Virus record (IMG/VR): IMGVR_UViG_3300042545_001367
Coordinates: 1-24,973 of that record
DNA from: a virus
DNA: 24,973 nt
Reading direction: 5' to 3' (one strand)
Shown: positions 7,237-13,792 of the stretch, piece by piece
How the letters are laid out: each line of letters starts with the position of its first letter
Numbering within the stretch: the first letter of the stretch is position 1
Program-made: the position numbers and the translations under genes
Notes under the pieces: model-generated
What the model was told of the DNA's origin: nothing
The model's database searches: none
What the model saw: only the letters and a program-made list of their open reading frames with translations

Positions 7237-7280
7237 AGCTCTATTTCGCGGGGTCGGGTTCGCTCACTTTTTCGTTAGAT
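7178..7280 (+). repeat. attC-like site 6 with canonical GTTAGAT core
   Basis: CGAACCCGACtCCGCG (7198-7213) pairs with CGCGGGGTCGGGTTCG (7247-7262) with one mismatch. Outside this, AGTGgAGg (7190-7197) pairs with CTCACT (7263-7268), leaving two unpaired left-arm bases. The right end is GTTAGAT (7274-7280), an exact match to the integron core GTTRRRY. The minus-strand gene to the right stops inside that core (TAA at 7277-7275), as many cassette genes do. The left half-site is degenerate. Confidence 0.68.
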
Positions 7281-7769
7281 TTTTTGCGCTTCGGGCACGA
7301 GCGTTTCGCCCCCACCGCCGCCCGTCCCGCCAGCGGCAGTGGGGTTAGCTTGGGCGTTCGCCAGCACGGTGTCCTTTAACTCTTTTTGCAGCCGGTCTCG
7401 AAACTGGAACAGCCGGACGTGGCGGGCGTGTCTTTCTTCCTCGGACGCCTCATGTTTCAAAGGATACCAGTAGTTGAGAGCATTGTTAATCTCGCGCAGG
7501 CAGTCCCCAAGGCTAACCCGCGTGCTTGGGCGCACGGCAGAGCGTGGATGCACCAGCACCGACACACCGGACACCAGCGAGCCCAGGCCAACATAGTTCT
7601 CCGCCTGCCGATCCGTCACCGCACGGCGGAGCCGGCTCATGGCGGGGATGGTAAGGTCCACCACGTCCACGTCGGCGCGCGCCTGGCGGATCCGCACTGG
7701 GGCTTGCGTGTGGTTGATGAGTGTCACCGTCCGCAGGGTGGACATCGGCACTGTTTCGGTTTCGTCCAT
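7275..7769 (-). CDS. Hypothetical early phage protein
   Basis: 164 residues, function unknown. The N-terminal half is beta-rich (STLRTVTLINHTQAPVRIRQ, then VDLTIPAMSRLRRAVTDRQ). Residues about 85-140 form charged helices (CLREINNALNYWYPLKHEAS and EERHARHVRLFQFRDRLQKE), possibly coiled coil, and the tail is Gly-rich (TAAGGTGGGGGET). It lies four bases downstream of the next early gene and ends inside the GTTAGAT core of attC-like site 6. It appears to be the first phage-operon gene outside the cassette array. Confidence 0.7.
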   Translation of the reverse strand: MDETETVPMSTLRTVTLINHTQAPVRIRQARADVDVVDLTIPAMSRLRRAVTDRQAENYVGLGSLVSGVSVLVHPRSAVRPSTRVSLGDCLREINNALNYWYPLKHEASEEERHARHVRLFQFRDRLQKELKDTVLANAQANPTAAGGTGGGGGETLVPEAQKI

Positions 7770-7773
7770 AAAT

Positions 7774-8064
7774 TCAGTGAGTCTCCGGCCTCCCGGTATT
7801 CAGCACGAGCTCCACGCCGTGCGCCTCCAGCACTTCCACCGGCTGCACGCTCAGTGCATCCAGCAGCGCGCCGAGGCGCTTCACCGCGTCATTCACACGC
7901 ATCCGGCGGTCGCGCAGGATGCTGCCGATGTCGCGCGCCATCTCATCCGCCGTCACAGAGGGAAGCTGCGCCTCGCGCTCGATCCACACGCGCAGGATCG
8001 TCTCCACCTGCGGACTCCACACCAGTTCCATAAGCCGGCCATACTCAGGGCACCCCAGTCTCAT
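7774..8064 (-). CDS. Hypothetical small early protein
   Basis: 96 residues, not recognised. It begins MRLGCPEYGRLMELVWSPQV and contains helices (ETILRVWIEREAQLPSVTAD, then DIGSILRDRRMRVNDAVKRL) and a C-terminal GVELVLNTGRPETH. The start at 8064 overlaps the VRR-NUC stop by ATGA. A longer in-frame form would lie over the nuclease gene and has the Arg/Gly composition of a shadow frame. Position suggests a role in replication or recombination, but nothing in the sequence shows one. Confidence 0.68.
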   Translation of the reverse strand: MRLGCPEYGRLMELVWSPQVETILRVWIEREAQLPSVTADEMARDIGSILRDRRMRVNDAVKRLGALLDALSVQPVEVLEAHGVELVLNTGRPETH

Positions 8065-8489
8065 GGCTTCGCCTCCGGTGCGCGGAATTTGCCGCGCAAA
8101 TAATGCTCGATGATGCGCCGAGCCTGCTCCCAGTCGTCCCGCACCACATCCACCGCATACCCGTGCGCGCGCAGAAGGTTCAGCCACACGGCCTGCTCCT
8201 CGCTGAGTGTGTTTTTCCCCGCCTTGAGTTCGAGCCACAGCCCGTGGTGCCCGCCGGCGGGCACTGGCAGACACACATCCGGCACGCCGCGCTTCACGCC
8301 CTCGGCTTGCATCCGCGCCGCCGTCACGTAGTCCCGCTTCCCGCCGTTCGGCACGGCGAAAAGCAGCTTCAGCCGCGGGTCCGCACCGCTCGCCATCTTT
8401 GCCCAAGTGAACAGGTTCACCTGCATGGCCCGCTCAGGCTCGCGCCGCGGCTTCTTCCCGCCCTTGGCTTTGGTCTTGGTCAGTCTCAT
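8061..8489 (-). CDS. VRR-NUC domain nuclease
   Basis: 142 residues with the compact virus-type replication-repair nuclease fold. Visible are LLFAVPNGGKR (43-52), AARMQAEGVKRGVPDVCLP with D71, and LWLELKAGKN with E87 and K89, the PD-(D/E)XK catalytic set. EEQAVWLNLLRAHGYAVDVV follows. In phages this domain is expected to process branched or replicating DNA. It sits beside the DnaC-like ATPase and replication gene and overlaps the next gene by ATGA. The N-terminal 22 residues are basic. Confidence 0.9.
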   Translation of the reverse strand: MRLTKTKAKGGKKPRREPERAMQVNLFTWAKMASGADPRLKLLFAVPNGGKRDYVTAARMQAEGVKRGVPDVCLPVPAGGHHGLWLELKAGKNTLSEEQAVWLNLLRAHGYAVDVVRDDWEQARRIIEHYLRGKFRAPEAKP

Positions 8490-8492
8490 GGG

Positions 8493-9371
8493 TCAAATCG
8501 TGTAGGAATCCGCCATCGCCCGGAGCCGGCGCACGATGCTTTCTCCGATGCTGTCCTGCGTGCCCTTCCGTCCGGCATCCGCGCGCAGCCGTTCGGCGAT
8601 CATCTTGCCGTTTGCGTTCGCCGTGAAGCAGGTGGGGCGGCGGAACGCCTGCCGCTCCTCCACGAGCCAGTAAAAGTCCGTGAGCACCGCATCCGTGAAC
8701 CGCGCCTTGTCCACATCGTCAATCAGCAGCACCGGGATCTCGATCCATTCGCGCAGCCATGCCTCCGCAGCCGCCGCGCCCGCCTCGTACGCCGCCGCCA
8801 TCTTCCGGGAAAGGGCCGCGCCGTGGATCGCCCGCGCCTGTCCGCCGCCAAGCACGTAGCCGCGCAGCATGGCATACATCAGCCGCGTCTTGCAGCGCCC
8901 AGGCACGCCCACGAGCCCGAGCCCGCGCTTCGCCACGTCCCACGCGAGGATTTCATCCACCGCCGTGTCCGCGTTCACCGCGATCATCTTGCCGGCGGCA
9001 TCGAGGCGGCTCACTTCCCCCTGCCGCACCACGGCGCGCAATCGCTCCATGTCGCTCTCCCGGTATTCCGGCGGGCAGATGGCTTCCCATGCGGCCGTCC
9101 GCGGGTCCGGCTTTGGCGCGCTCGCCGTGGTTGTGGCCGGGAAAAGCCGCGCCATGCCGCGCTCGCAGCATTCCGTGCAGCGCACCGTTTTGAACAGCAG
9201 CGTCTCACCGCAGAACAGCAACTGCGCCGTGAACGGCCGCGCGCAATCCAGGCACTGCGCTGCCTCGGTCGTTGCGGCGATGGCCCCGCTCAATGCCGGA
9301 GCGGCATCCCGCCGCCGCATCGCATCCTGCATCTTCCGGCTTGCTTCGATGTCGAGGTCCAGAGCGGTCAT
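8493..9371 (-). CDS. DnaC-like AAA+ ATPase with N-terminal zinc ribbon (helicase loader)
   Basis: 292 residues. An N-terminal zinc ribbon (C40xxC43 ... C65xxC68) precedes the AAA+ core: Walker A GVPGRCKT (155-162), Walker B VLLIDDVD (214-221) and a sensor-1-like CFTANANG (248-255), with an Arg-containing C-terminus (IGESIVRRLRAMA). This is the DnaC/IstB-type arrangement. It would load host DnaB onto the phage origin, in keeping with the absence of a phage helicase here. The start 9371 lies one base after the initiator-like gene's stop. An earlier in-frame Met (9425) would overlap that gene. Confidence 0.85.
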   Translation of the reverse strand: MTALDLDIEASRKMQDAMRRRDAAPALSGAIAATTEAAQCLDCARPFTAQLLFCGETLLFKTVRCTECCERGMARLFPATTTASAPKPDPRTAAWEAICPPEYRESDMERLRAVVRQGEVSRLDAAGKMIAVNADTAVDEILAWDVAKRGLGLVGVPGRCKTRLMYAMLRGYVLGGGQARAIHGAALSRKMAAAYEAGAAAAEAWLREWIEIPVLLIDDVDKARFTDAVLTDFYWLVEERQAFRRPTCFTANANGKMIAERLRADAGRKGTQDSIGESIVRRLRAMADSYTI

Positions 9372-9372
9372 G

Positions 9373-10116
9373 TCAGAATCCTCCAGCGGCGAGTTTGTCC
9401 TGCGGCACGCGCACGGTGCGCGCATCCGTCACAGCCCGATTCAGCCAGTTCACGAAGAACCGGCGGTTGCACACCCGGCGGTTGGCCCCTGCCCACGCCT
9501 GCGCCTTGCCGAGTTCGAGCTTCACGTCCACGCCGGCATATCCGGGGTTTTGCGAAAGTCCGGCAATCCAGACTTCATCCGGTTCCGTCAAAGCCTTGGC
9601 ACCCGGATTTCTTTGCCCTTGCGCCGCCGCAGGGGACGGCTCCGCCGGCACCGCGGTTCCACTTCCTTTTCCTTCCATTTCATTCTCTTTCCTTTCCCAT
9701 TCTCCTTCCTTTCCTTTCCGTTGAAGCTCTGCTTCGAAGCTGTCGCCAAGCACAGCTTCGGCGGGTCGGTGAAGCTGTGCTTGCTTTCTGCTTCGACCAG
9801 AAGCCCGCCCACCTTTCGCCCCTGCTGTGCGTTTGGCCTTCACTTCCTTCTCCCGTTGCTTTGGGTAGCTGTTCACGATCAGGTCATCCGCTTCCCACGA
9901 TAGCAGCGGATGCGAGCTTTCCACTTCCGCAATCGTCACGCCGCAGGTCTGCTGCCATTGGCGGTCCTTCCACGCCCGTGCGCCAATGATGCGCCCGCCA
10001 TTCTCCTGCTCTGCGCAGAACGCGAAGACATAGAGCCACGTCGCCCGCGCCACCGGCTCCGACCCGATGAAGGCCGGCGAGCGCAGGACGGCGGTGTGGA
10101 TGTTCAGCCAGTTCAT
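9373..10116 (-). CDS. Replication initiator-like protein with low-complexity linker
   Basis: 247 residues. The N-terminus (MNWLNIHTAVLRSPAFIGSE, then VARATWLYVFAFCAEQENGG) resembles the winged-helix N-terminal domain of phage replication proteins. The middle (about 90-155) is a charged low-complexity linker (KEGEWERKENEMEGKGS). The C-terminus (about 165-247) includes WIAGLSQNPGYAGVDVKLEL and CNRRFFVNWLNRA, similar in style to DnaD/DUF-type initiator ends. It precedes the DnaC-like loader, matching the lambda O/P-type arrangement. The linker DNA holds a polypurine tract and a perfect inverted repeat and could contain the origin. Confidence 0.75.
   Translation of the reverse strand: MNWLNIHTAVLRSPAFIGSEPVARATWLYVFAFCAEQENGGRIIGARAWKDRQWQQTCGVTIAEVESSHPLLSWEADDLIVNSYPKQREKEVKAKRTAGAKGGRASGRSRKQAQLHRPAEAVLGDSFEAELQRKGKEGEWERKENEMEGKGSGTAVPAEPSPAAAQGQRNPGAKALTEPDEVWIAGLSQNPGYAGVDVKLELGKAQAWAGANRRVCNRRFFVNWLNRAVTDARTVRVPQDKLAAGGF
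9657..9782. other. Candidate replication origin inside the initiator gene
   Basis: On the plus strand 9657-9720 is an almost pure pyrimidine tract. It is followed by GAAGC/GCTTC motifs and a perfect 12-bp inverted repeat (AAGCACAGCTTC at 9748-9759 and GAAGCTGTGCTT at 9771-9782, 11-nt loop). Lambdoid phages place their origin inside the initiator gene next to a strand-asymmetric tract. The alternative is a dispersed host repeat that invaded a tolerant linker. Confidence 0.4.
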
Positions 10117-10120
10117 GTTT

Positions 10121-10381
10121 TCAGGTAGGGGAAAGGAATGAAAATGATCCCTCGGGATTGGGGAGCCTCAGCGCGCGGTCAAACTCGGCCACCATCGCCG
10201 CATCCCGCGCCTGCTCGTTGTGCCGGCGACGGTCATCATGGTCCGGCGTGATGTGGCTGCGCGGATGCGCGCCACGCTTCGCACCGGCAAGAGCCCCGTG
10301 GCAGATTCCGCGCATCGGATTCTTGCGCAGCCCAAAGTCACGACGGACCCCCGGCCTGATTCGGCGGAGAGGCAGATTCAC
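10121..10381 (-). CDS. Hypothetical small basic protein (GTG start)
   Basis: 86 residues, not recognised. The start is taken as GTG at 10381, which overlaps the DUF2303 gene's stop as GTGA, the same coupling seen through this operon. The product is Arg-rich and polar (PLRRIRPGVRRDFGLRKNP, then HDDRRRHNEQARDAAMVAEF). It ends four bases before the initiator-like gene. A longer in-frame form would overlap DUF2303 by over 130 bases. HPRSHITPDHDDRRR is His/Asp-rich but matches no motif I can name. Confidence 0.6.
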   Translation of the reverse strand: MNLPLRRIRPGVRRDFGLRKNPMRGICHGALAGAKRGAHPRSHITPDHDDRRRHNEQARDAAMVAEFDRALRLPNPEGSFSFLSPT

Positions 10382-11247
10382 AGCACACCCCCATTCCACA
10401 CCGGGATCCCCAACTCCGCCGCGATCGCCGACCGCAGCTTCACAAACTCCTCGGCCTTCGCCTGGCTGGGGCGGTAGAGCTTCACCGTCACGGCCAGCTT
10501 CCCGTCGCGCGGCACCCATTGCACCTTGGCCTCGATCGTCCGCGGTTCCTCGCCGTCAAAGACCGGGATGGAAAGCGTCATCCGGTCAAACGCCTTGAGC
10601 TGTCCGGCAGCCGGCCCGCCGCTTTCCGTGTCCTCCTGGTAGTTCAGCGACACGCCGCCGGTGATGGCGTTCACCTTGCTGGCAAACTTCACTTCGGTCT
10701 TCGCGTTAAAGTCCCGCGCGAGCTCGAGCACGTCCGCCGCCTTCGGGCTCACGATGTCCACGATATTGTCGTCCACAAACTCCACGAACTCCTTTTGCGT
10801 CATCGGCTTCCCGTGGACACCTGCCCAGGTCAGCCATTCGAGCGAGAGCGGGCAGGTGTATTTCGCGCGGTGCGAGCAGCGCGATGGCAGGTGATTGGCG
10901 ACGGCCGTGTGGTAGTCCAGAATCGCCTCGAATGCCGGGCAGCCCGTCAGGCCAGTGGCCGGCACCGCGCAGAAGACGCGCGTGAGGTTGTCCTTGAACA
11001 CGTTCAGATAGCCGATGAACGAGTCCGCAGATTGGAAGTTCACGGTCTGCCGGATGTGGTCCGGCAGCGGCGGCAGCGTCTCGTGAAAGAGCGGTTCTGC
11101 CGTGAAGCCATCGGGCACGATGACGACCGGCAAATATCCGGGCACCACCTTCGGCTCGCCGAGCGCGGAGCCGGCATCGAGCAGGGTTTGATTCATGTTG
11201 GTGTTCGCCTTGTTTTCAGGCGCGGGAGTGGGATTGCTTGGAGGCAT
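10378..11247 (-). CDS. DUF2303 family protein (YfdQ-like)
   Basis: 289 residues. It matches the phage/prophage DUF2303 family in length and in motifs: a PVVIVPDGFTAEPL-like N-terminus, FQSADSFIGYLNVFKDNLTR (about 73-92), CPLSLEWLTWAGVHGKPMTQ, the EFVEFVDDNI segment, and a C-terminal beta region (VQWVPRDGKLAVTVKLYRPS). Function is unknown; such genes usually lie in early phage operons near replication or recombination genes, as here. The leader before the ATG is AC-rich with no Shine-Dalgarno. The alternative start MNQTLL (18 residues in) is possible. Confidence 0.85.
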   Translation of the reverse strand: MPPSNPTPAPENKANTNMNQTLLDAGSALGEPKVVPGYLPVVIVPDGFTAEPLFHETLPPLPDHIRQTVNFQSADSFIGYLNVFKDNLTRVFCAVPATGLTGCPAFEAILDYHTAVANHLPSRCSHRAKYTCPLSLEWLTWAGVHGKPMTQKEFVEFVDDNIVDIVSPKAADVLELARDFNAKTEVKFASKVNAITGGVSLNYQEDTESGGPAAGQLKAFDRMTLSIPVFDGEEPRTIEAKVQWVPRDGKLAVTVKLYRPSQAKAEEFVKLRSAIAAELGIPVWNGGVL

Positions 11248-11311
11248 GGTATTGGTTTGGGTTGTTGGTTTCGGGTTGGTTAAAGTTGGTTAAAAACAAG
11301 GTTTCTCAGGG

Positions 11312-11797
11312 TTATTCCTCGTCTTCGCGTTCGCGGCGCTTCTTGCCGAATTGGAGCTGGCCCTGCCGCGGGTCCTCGCGTTGCAGCAGCCCGTCCGCTC
11401 CCCGGTAAAAGACGCTCTCCACCTTCTCCTGTTCTGGAGCCTTCACGGCCACGTCCGCCGACATCAGCACCGCGTTGTTCAGAGGCTTGAGCTTCAGCTT
11501 GATCGTCATCGTGCCGGCGCCGTTCAGCTTCGTCACCTTCTCCGCAAGGTCCGCCAGCTTCTCCCCGGCCTCGATGGCCGCGCAGCCGGCATCAATGTGA
11601 AGCAGGGCAAACAGCAGCGGGTTCTTCTCTGCCACTTCGAGCCGTGCCTTCAGCTCCGCATTTTCCCCCGCCGCAGCGGTCAGCAGCAGATCCAATCGGT
11701 TGCGTTCATCGGTCATCACTTTCAGAGGATCCAAGTCAGGCATCGCGGAGATGGATGGAGTTTCGTTCGTGTGGGTTTCAGTCTTGGGTTGTTTCAT
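11312..11797 (-). CDS. Hypothetical early protein with coiled-coil segment
   Basis: 161 residues, unknown function. A helical, likely coiled-coil stretch (about 25-60: DERNRLDLLLTAAAGENAEL then KARLEVAEKNP) is followed by EAGEKLADLAEKVTKLNGAG, a strand region (TMTIKLKLKPLNNAVLMSAD) and a very charged tail (QFGKKRREREDEE). It precedes the DUF2303 gene. The leader again is AC-rich (ACACAACCAACCAAACCC) rather than a Shine-Dalgarno. ORFs of this type often accompany DUF2303 in phage operons, which is family-context inference only. Confidence 0.7.
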   Translation of the reverse strand: MKQPKTETHTNETPSISAMPDLDPLKVMTDERNRLDLLLTAAAGENAELKARLEVAEKNPLLFALLHIDAGCAAIEAGEKLADLAEKVTKLNGAGTMTIKLKLKPLNNAVLMSADVAVKAPEQEKVESVFYRGADGLLQREDPRQGQLQFGKKRREREDEE

Positions 11798-11819
11798 GGG
11801 TTTGGTTGGTTGTGTGAAG

Positions 11820-11850
11820 CCGCGGGAGGGCGGTAATCCCTTTTACGCGG
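11820..11850. repeat. Dispersed palindromic repeat, copy 1
   Basis: A 31-nt imperfect hairpin with CCGCG/CGCGG outer arms and GGG/CCC inner arms, ending CCCTTTTACGCGG. It overlaps the 3' end of the winged-helix gene. Nearly the same sequence recurs at 23403-23433, and a diverged copy at 24063-24094. Confidence 0.7.
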
Positions 11851-12274
11851 TAAGTGATTGTCCCGCCCCTCCGGCACATGCCGGCGACTGCGCTGGTGCC
11901 GCCGGGTGTTCCAAGCCGGCAGTCCCTCGGGCGTGATGCCCGGACAAAACTTCCGTGCGGATGCGCCACACGATCGCCGACTTCCCGCTCAGGTTCCGGT
12001 GCCGTTCCTCCGTCTCCTCGATCATTCCGCGCGCCAGCAGTTCCGAGAACCGCGGACGCACCGCCAGCACGCTCTCGCAAAGCGCATTCGCGCACTCATC
12101 CGCCGTCATCGGCTTCACGCCGAGCGCCTGCATTACCATCAGCCGCAGCACCACCGCGCGCCCGCGCATCGCCTTCGCGGCCTCGGTCGTCGTGTCACTC
12201 TTGGCCTTCACGCCGGGATCCGAAGGATACCGCCGGAGAGGCTGCGAGAAAATGTCGAGTTGTTCGACGCTCAT
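11843..12274 (-). CDS. Winged-helix-like DNA-binding protein
   Basis: 143 residues. It begins MSVEQLDIFSQPLRRYPSDP. The central region (about 40-105) reads as a winged helix: a helix with LRLMVMQALGVKPMTADECA, a recognition-like helix in VLAVRPRFSELLARGMIEET, and a wing ending SGKSAIVWRI. Related phage proteins occur in early operons as presumed regulators. It overlaps its upstream neighbour by ATGA. The C-terminal 25 residues are Ala/Pro/Gly-rich and end in a dispersed palindrome, so the original end may have been replaced by repeat sequence. Confidence 0.72.
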   Translation of the reverse strand: MSVEQLDIFSQPLRRYPSDPGVKAKSDTTTEAAKAMRGRAVVLRLMVMQALGVKPMTADECANALCESVLAVRPRFSELLARGMIEETEERHRNLSGKSAIVWRIRTEVLSGHHARGTAGLEHPAAPAQSPACAGGAGQSLTA

Positions 12275-12585
12275 GGCTGCTCCTTTCGCTCGCGGGCCAC
12301 GACTGGCAGCGTTTCAAAGACCAGCTTCCGCATGTCCGCCAGATGCTTCTCAGTCGCAGCCATTGCGCCCGCGCTCCCAGTGCCTTCCGATGGACGGAAG
12401 CCGCACTGCCAAAGCTCGTCAATCAGCAGTTGCGCGTTAGTCAATTCGAGCCGGAACGACGGTTCCACTCGTGTGAGTTCAGGACGAGGACTGAGCGTGA
12501 GGTTCGTGACGACGTGCGTGTCTGTCATCAACAGCACCTCGACATCCCCACTCCAAGGCGAACGCTGTGCTCGCGCCTTCATCAT
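12271..12585 (-). CDS. Hypothetical early protein
   Basis: 104 residues, not recognised. The N-terminal half is strand-like (VEVLLMTDTHVVTNLTLSPR). The C-terminal half is helical (LTNAQLLIDELWQCGFRPSE, then AATEKHLADMRKLVFETLPV). ATGA overlaps at both ends support the chosen start; MTDTHV, 19 residues later, is an alternative. The helical part resembles the short segment found in other phage ORFs of the W-x-C-G-x-R-P type, but I cannot name a family. Confidence 0.68.
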   Translation of the reverse strand: MMKARAQRSPWSGDVEVLLMTDTHVVTNLTLSPRPELTRVEPSFRLELTNAQLLIDELWQCGFRPSEGTGSAGAMAATEKHLADMRKLVFETLPVVARERKEQP

Positions 12586-12923
12586 TCGCCCTCCTCTCCG
12601 TCATTGGACGTTGGGCGTTGGGCGTTGGGCGTTGGGCGTTCCGCCGACACCTGCAAAACCACCGCTAGCTTCCGCCAGCCTTCCAGCGCCTCGGCCCTGG
12701 CGCGCTGAATCTCCCCGAGTTCCGAGGCATCCATCGGGTCCGGCGCGCATTGCGCCAACACCTTCGCCAGTTGCACCCCGGCAGCGACCGCCATGTGCCG
12801 CTCGTGCAGCATGGCCTGCGCCCACTTGTTCTGCTTGTCCGCCCACGCGGCAGCCGAACGGTATTTCGCCTGGAGCAAGGCATACGCCTCCTTCATCTCC
12901 TCGACCGATGCGGAAAAGCTCAT
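12582..12923 (-). CDS. Hypothetical helical protein ending in an intergenic-type repeat
   Basis: 113 residues from MSFSASVEEMKEAYALLQAK. It is mostly helical (KYRSAAAWADKQNKWAQAML, then IQRARAEALEGWRKLAVVLQ). The last 17 residues (SAERPTPNAQRPTSN and an acidic end) are encoded by a GTTGGGC tandem repeat that also occurs in non-coding DNA near 24.7 kb. The true domain probably ends near VVLQV. Start 12923 overlaps the 27-residue upstream ORF by ATGA; a longer form would overrun that gene. Confidence 0.7.
   Translation of the reverse strand: MSFSASVEEMKEAYALLQAKYRSAAAWADKQNKWAQAMLHERHMAVAAGVQLAKVLAQCAPDPMDASELGEIQRARAEALEGWRKLAVVLQVSAERPTPNAQRPTSNDGEEGE
12603..12640. repeat. GTTGGGC short tandem repeat
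   Basis: TTGGACGTTGGGCGTTGGGC and further units: four tandem GTTGGGC copies ending in GTTCC, at the 3' end of a coding region. The same unit recurs around 24688-24710. Confidence 0.8.
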
Positions 12924-13003
12924 GCCTCCCCCTTTCTCCTGCGCCAAGCCATCAGCGCCAGCGCCGCAGCAAGCGCCGCGATTGAAAAGATGCGCGCCTT
13001 CAT
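12920..13003 (-). CDS. 27-residue single-pass membrane peptide
   Basis: MKARIFSIAALAAALALMAW followed by RRRKGEA. One hydrophobic helix (about 5-20) has a basic C-terminal cap, so the likely topology is N-out/C-in. It is preceded by a GGAGCGGGAA ribosome-binding site. It shares ATGA overlaps with the genes on both sides, which is the main reason to believe it is translated. Function unknown; small phage membrane peptides can be lysis or exclusion factors. Confidence 0.6.
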   Translation of the reverse strand: MKARIFSIAALAAALALMAWRRRKGEA

Positions 13004-13263
13004 TTCCCGCTCCTCCTCGCAAGCATGGCATCCGCCAGCATGTACGCCCCCGCTGCACAGTTGATCCGCAGTTCCCCTGGCCTCATGCCGTGCAAAGTCA
13101 CATCTTCATTGCGAAGGAGCCCGATGATTGCCGCCATCGCCTCCGCCGCGAAGTAATCCCGAAGCGTCATGCCGGGGTGCATATTCAGCGTGAAACCGGA
13201 TGTTCCCGGCACGAATGTCTCAGGAAACGCCGGCCCTCCGTCATTGGTCGTCGTGTCGCTCAT
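13000..13263 (-). CDS. Conserved small phage protein (GGPAFP / MTLRDYFA type)
   Basis: 87 residues. It shows the phage pattern NDGGPAFPETFV (near 7-18) followed by HPGMTLRDYFAAEAMAAIIG (about 33-52) and a helical end (NCAAGAYMLADAMLARR). Proteins of this type are common in phage early regions and have no assigned function. Start 13263 overlaps the upstream stop by ATGA; a longer in-frame form is a shadow of the excisionase-like gene. It overlaps the 27-residue membrane ORF by ATGA. Confidence 0.75.
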   Translation of the reverse strand: MSDTTTNDGGPAFPETFVPGTSGFTLNMHPGMTLRDYFAAEAMAAIIGLLRNEDVTLHGMRPGELRINCAAGAYMLADAMLARRSGK

Positions 13264-13586
13264 GCGCCCCTCCTCTCCGAAGCCGCGTGAACGCGGTTTC
13301 CGCGGACCGCCAGCTCCGTGCGACCGTCCAGCCACGAGGTATAGTCCGACATCCGCACCACATGTTTCCGCGCCGTGATTTTCACCACCGGGATGCCAAG
13401 CCGGCGCATGGCCGAGAGTGAATCCTTGTAGCCGAGCCGGCGCGCGATCTCCGTCACCGGCACCGTGTCCACGAGGTCATTCGCCACGCGAACGGCCGCA
13501 GCCTGCACCGCCGCGGGCAGGATGCGCTCCACCAGCGCCTCGACCTTCGCCGCCACCGACTGTTTCACAAATTTCGTCAGGTTCAT
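13260..13586 (-). CDS. Excisionase-like/MerR-type DNA-binding protein
   Basis: 108 residues. An N-terminal helix (MNLTKFVKQSVAAKVEALVE) precedes a DNA-binding segment: VPVTEIARRLGYKDSLSAMR, then RLGIPVVKITARKHVVRMSD and YTSWLDGR (about 47-94). This is the helix-turn-helix plus wing layout of phage excisionases and MerR-like factors. In a genome with a tyrosine integrase it could direct excision, although it lies in the early operon 2 kb from the integrase. Start 13586 overlaps the upstream gene by ATGA. Confidence 0.68.
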   Translation of the reverse strand: MNLTKFVKQSVAAKVEALVERILPAAVQAAAVRVANDLVDTVPVTEIARRLGYKDSLSAMRRLGIPVVKITARKHVVRMSDYTSWLDGRTELAVRGNRVHAASERRGA

Positions 13587-13789
13587 GGCAGGACAGTGAT
13601 ACCTTCCATTTCGAGGCATTTTCGGACGATCTCCGTGAGGCGTTCCGCGGTGACAGGTTCCACGTCGGAAAACCGGGACATGGTGATTTCCAGCCGGGCG
13701 GTCAGCGCAAAGCTGACCGGCTCGACCACATCGCGAAACGAGCACGGCTTCGCGCGTTCAGTGTGCGTCTTTACGTCGGTGATATTCAT
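13583..13789 (-). CDS. Hypothetical small protein
   Basis: 68 residues, not recognised. MNITDVKTHTERAKPCSFRD, then VVEPVSFALTARLEITMSRF, then a helix (AERLTEIVRKCLEMEG). It lies three bases after the membrane ORF upstream and overlaps the excisionase-like gene by ATGA. It could be a small regulatory or accessory factor; there is no motif to decide. Confidence 0.62.
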   Translation of the reverse strand: MNITDVKTHTERAKPCSFRDVVEPVSFALTARLEITMSRFSDVEPVTAERLTEIVRKCLEMEGITVLP

Positions 13790-13792
13790 GGC

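Noticed and set aside
8103-9989. 628-codon open frame on the plus strand opposite the nuclease, ATPase and initiator genes
   Set aside because: It is antisense to three well-supported genes, His/Arg/Pro-rich with no domain, and expected from high-GC codon usage.
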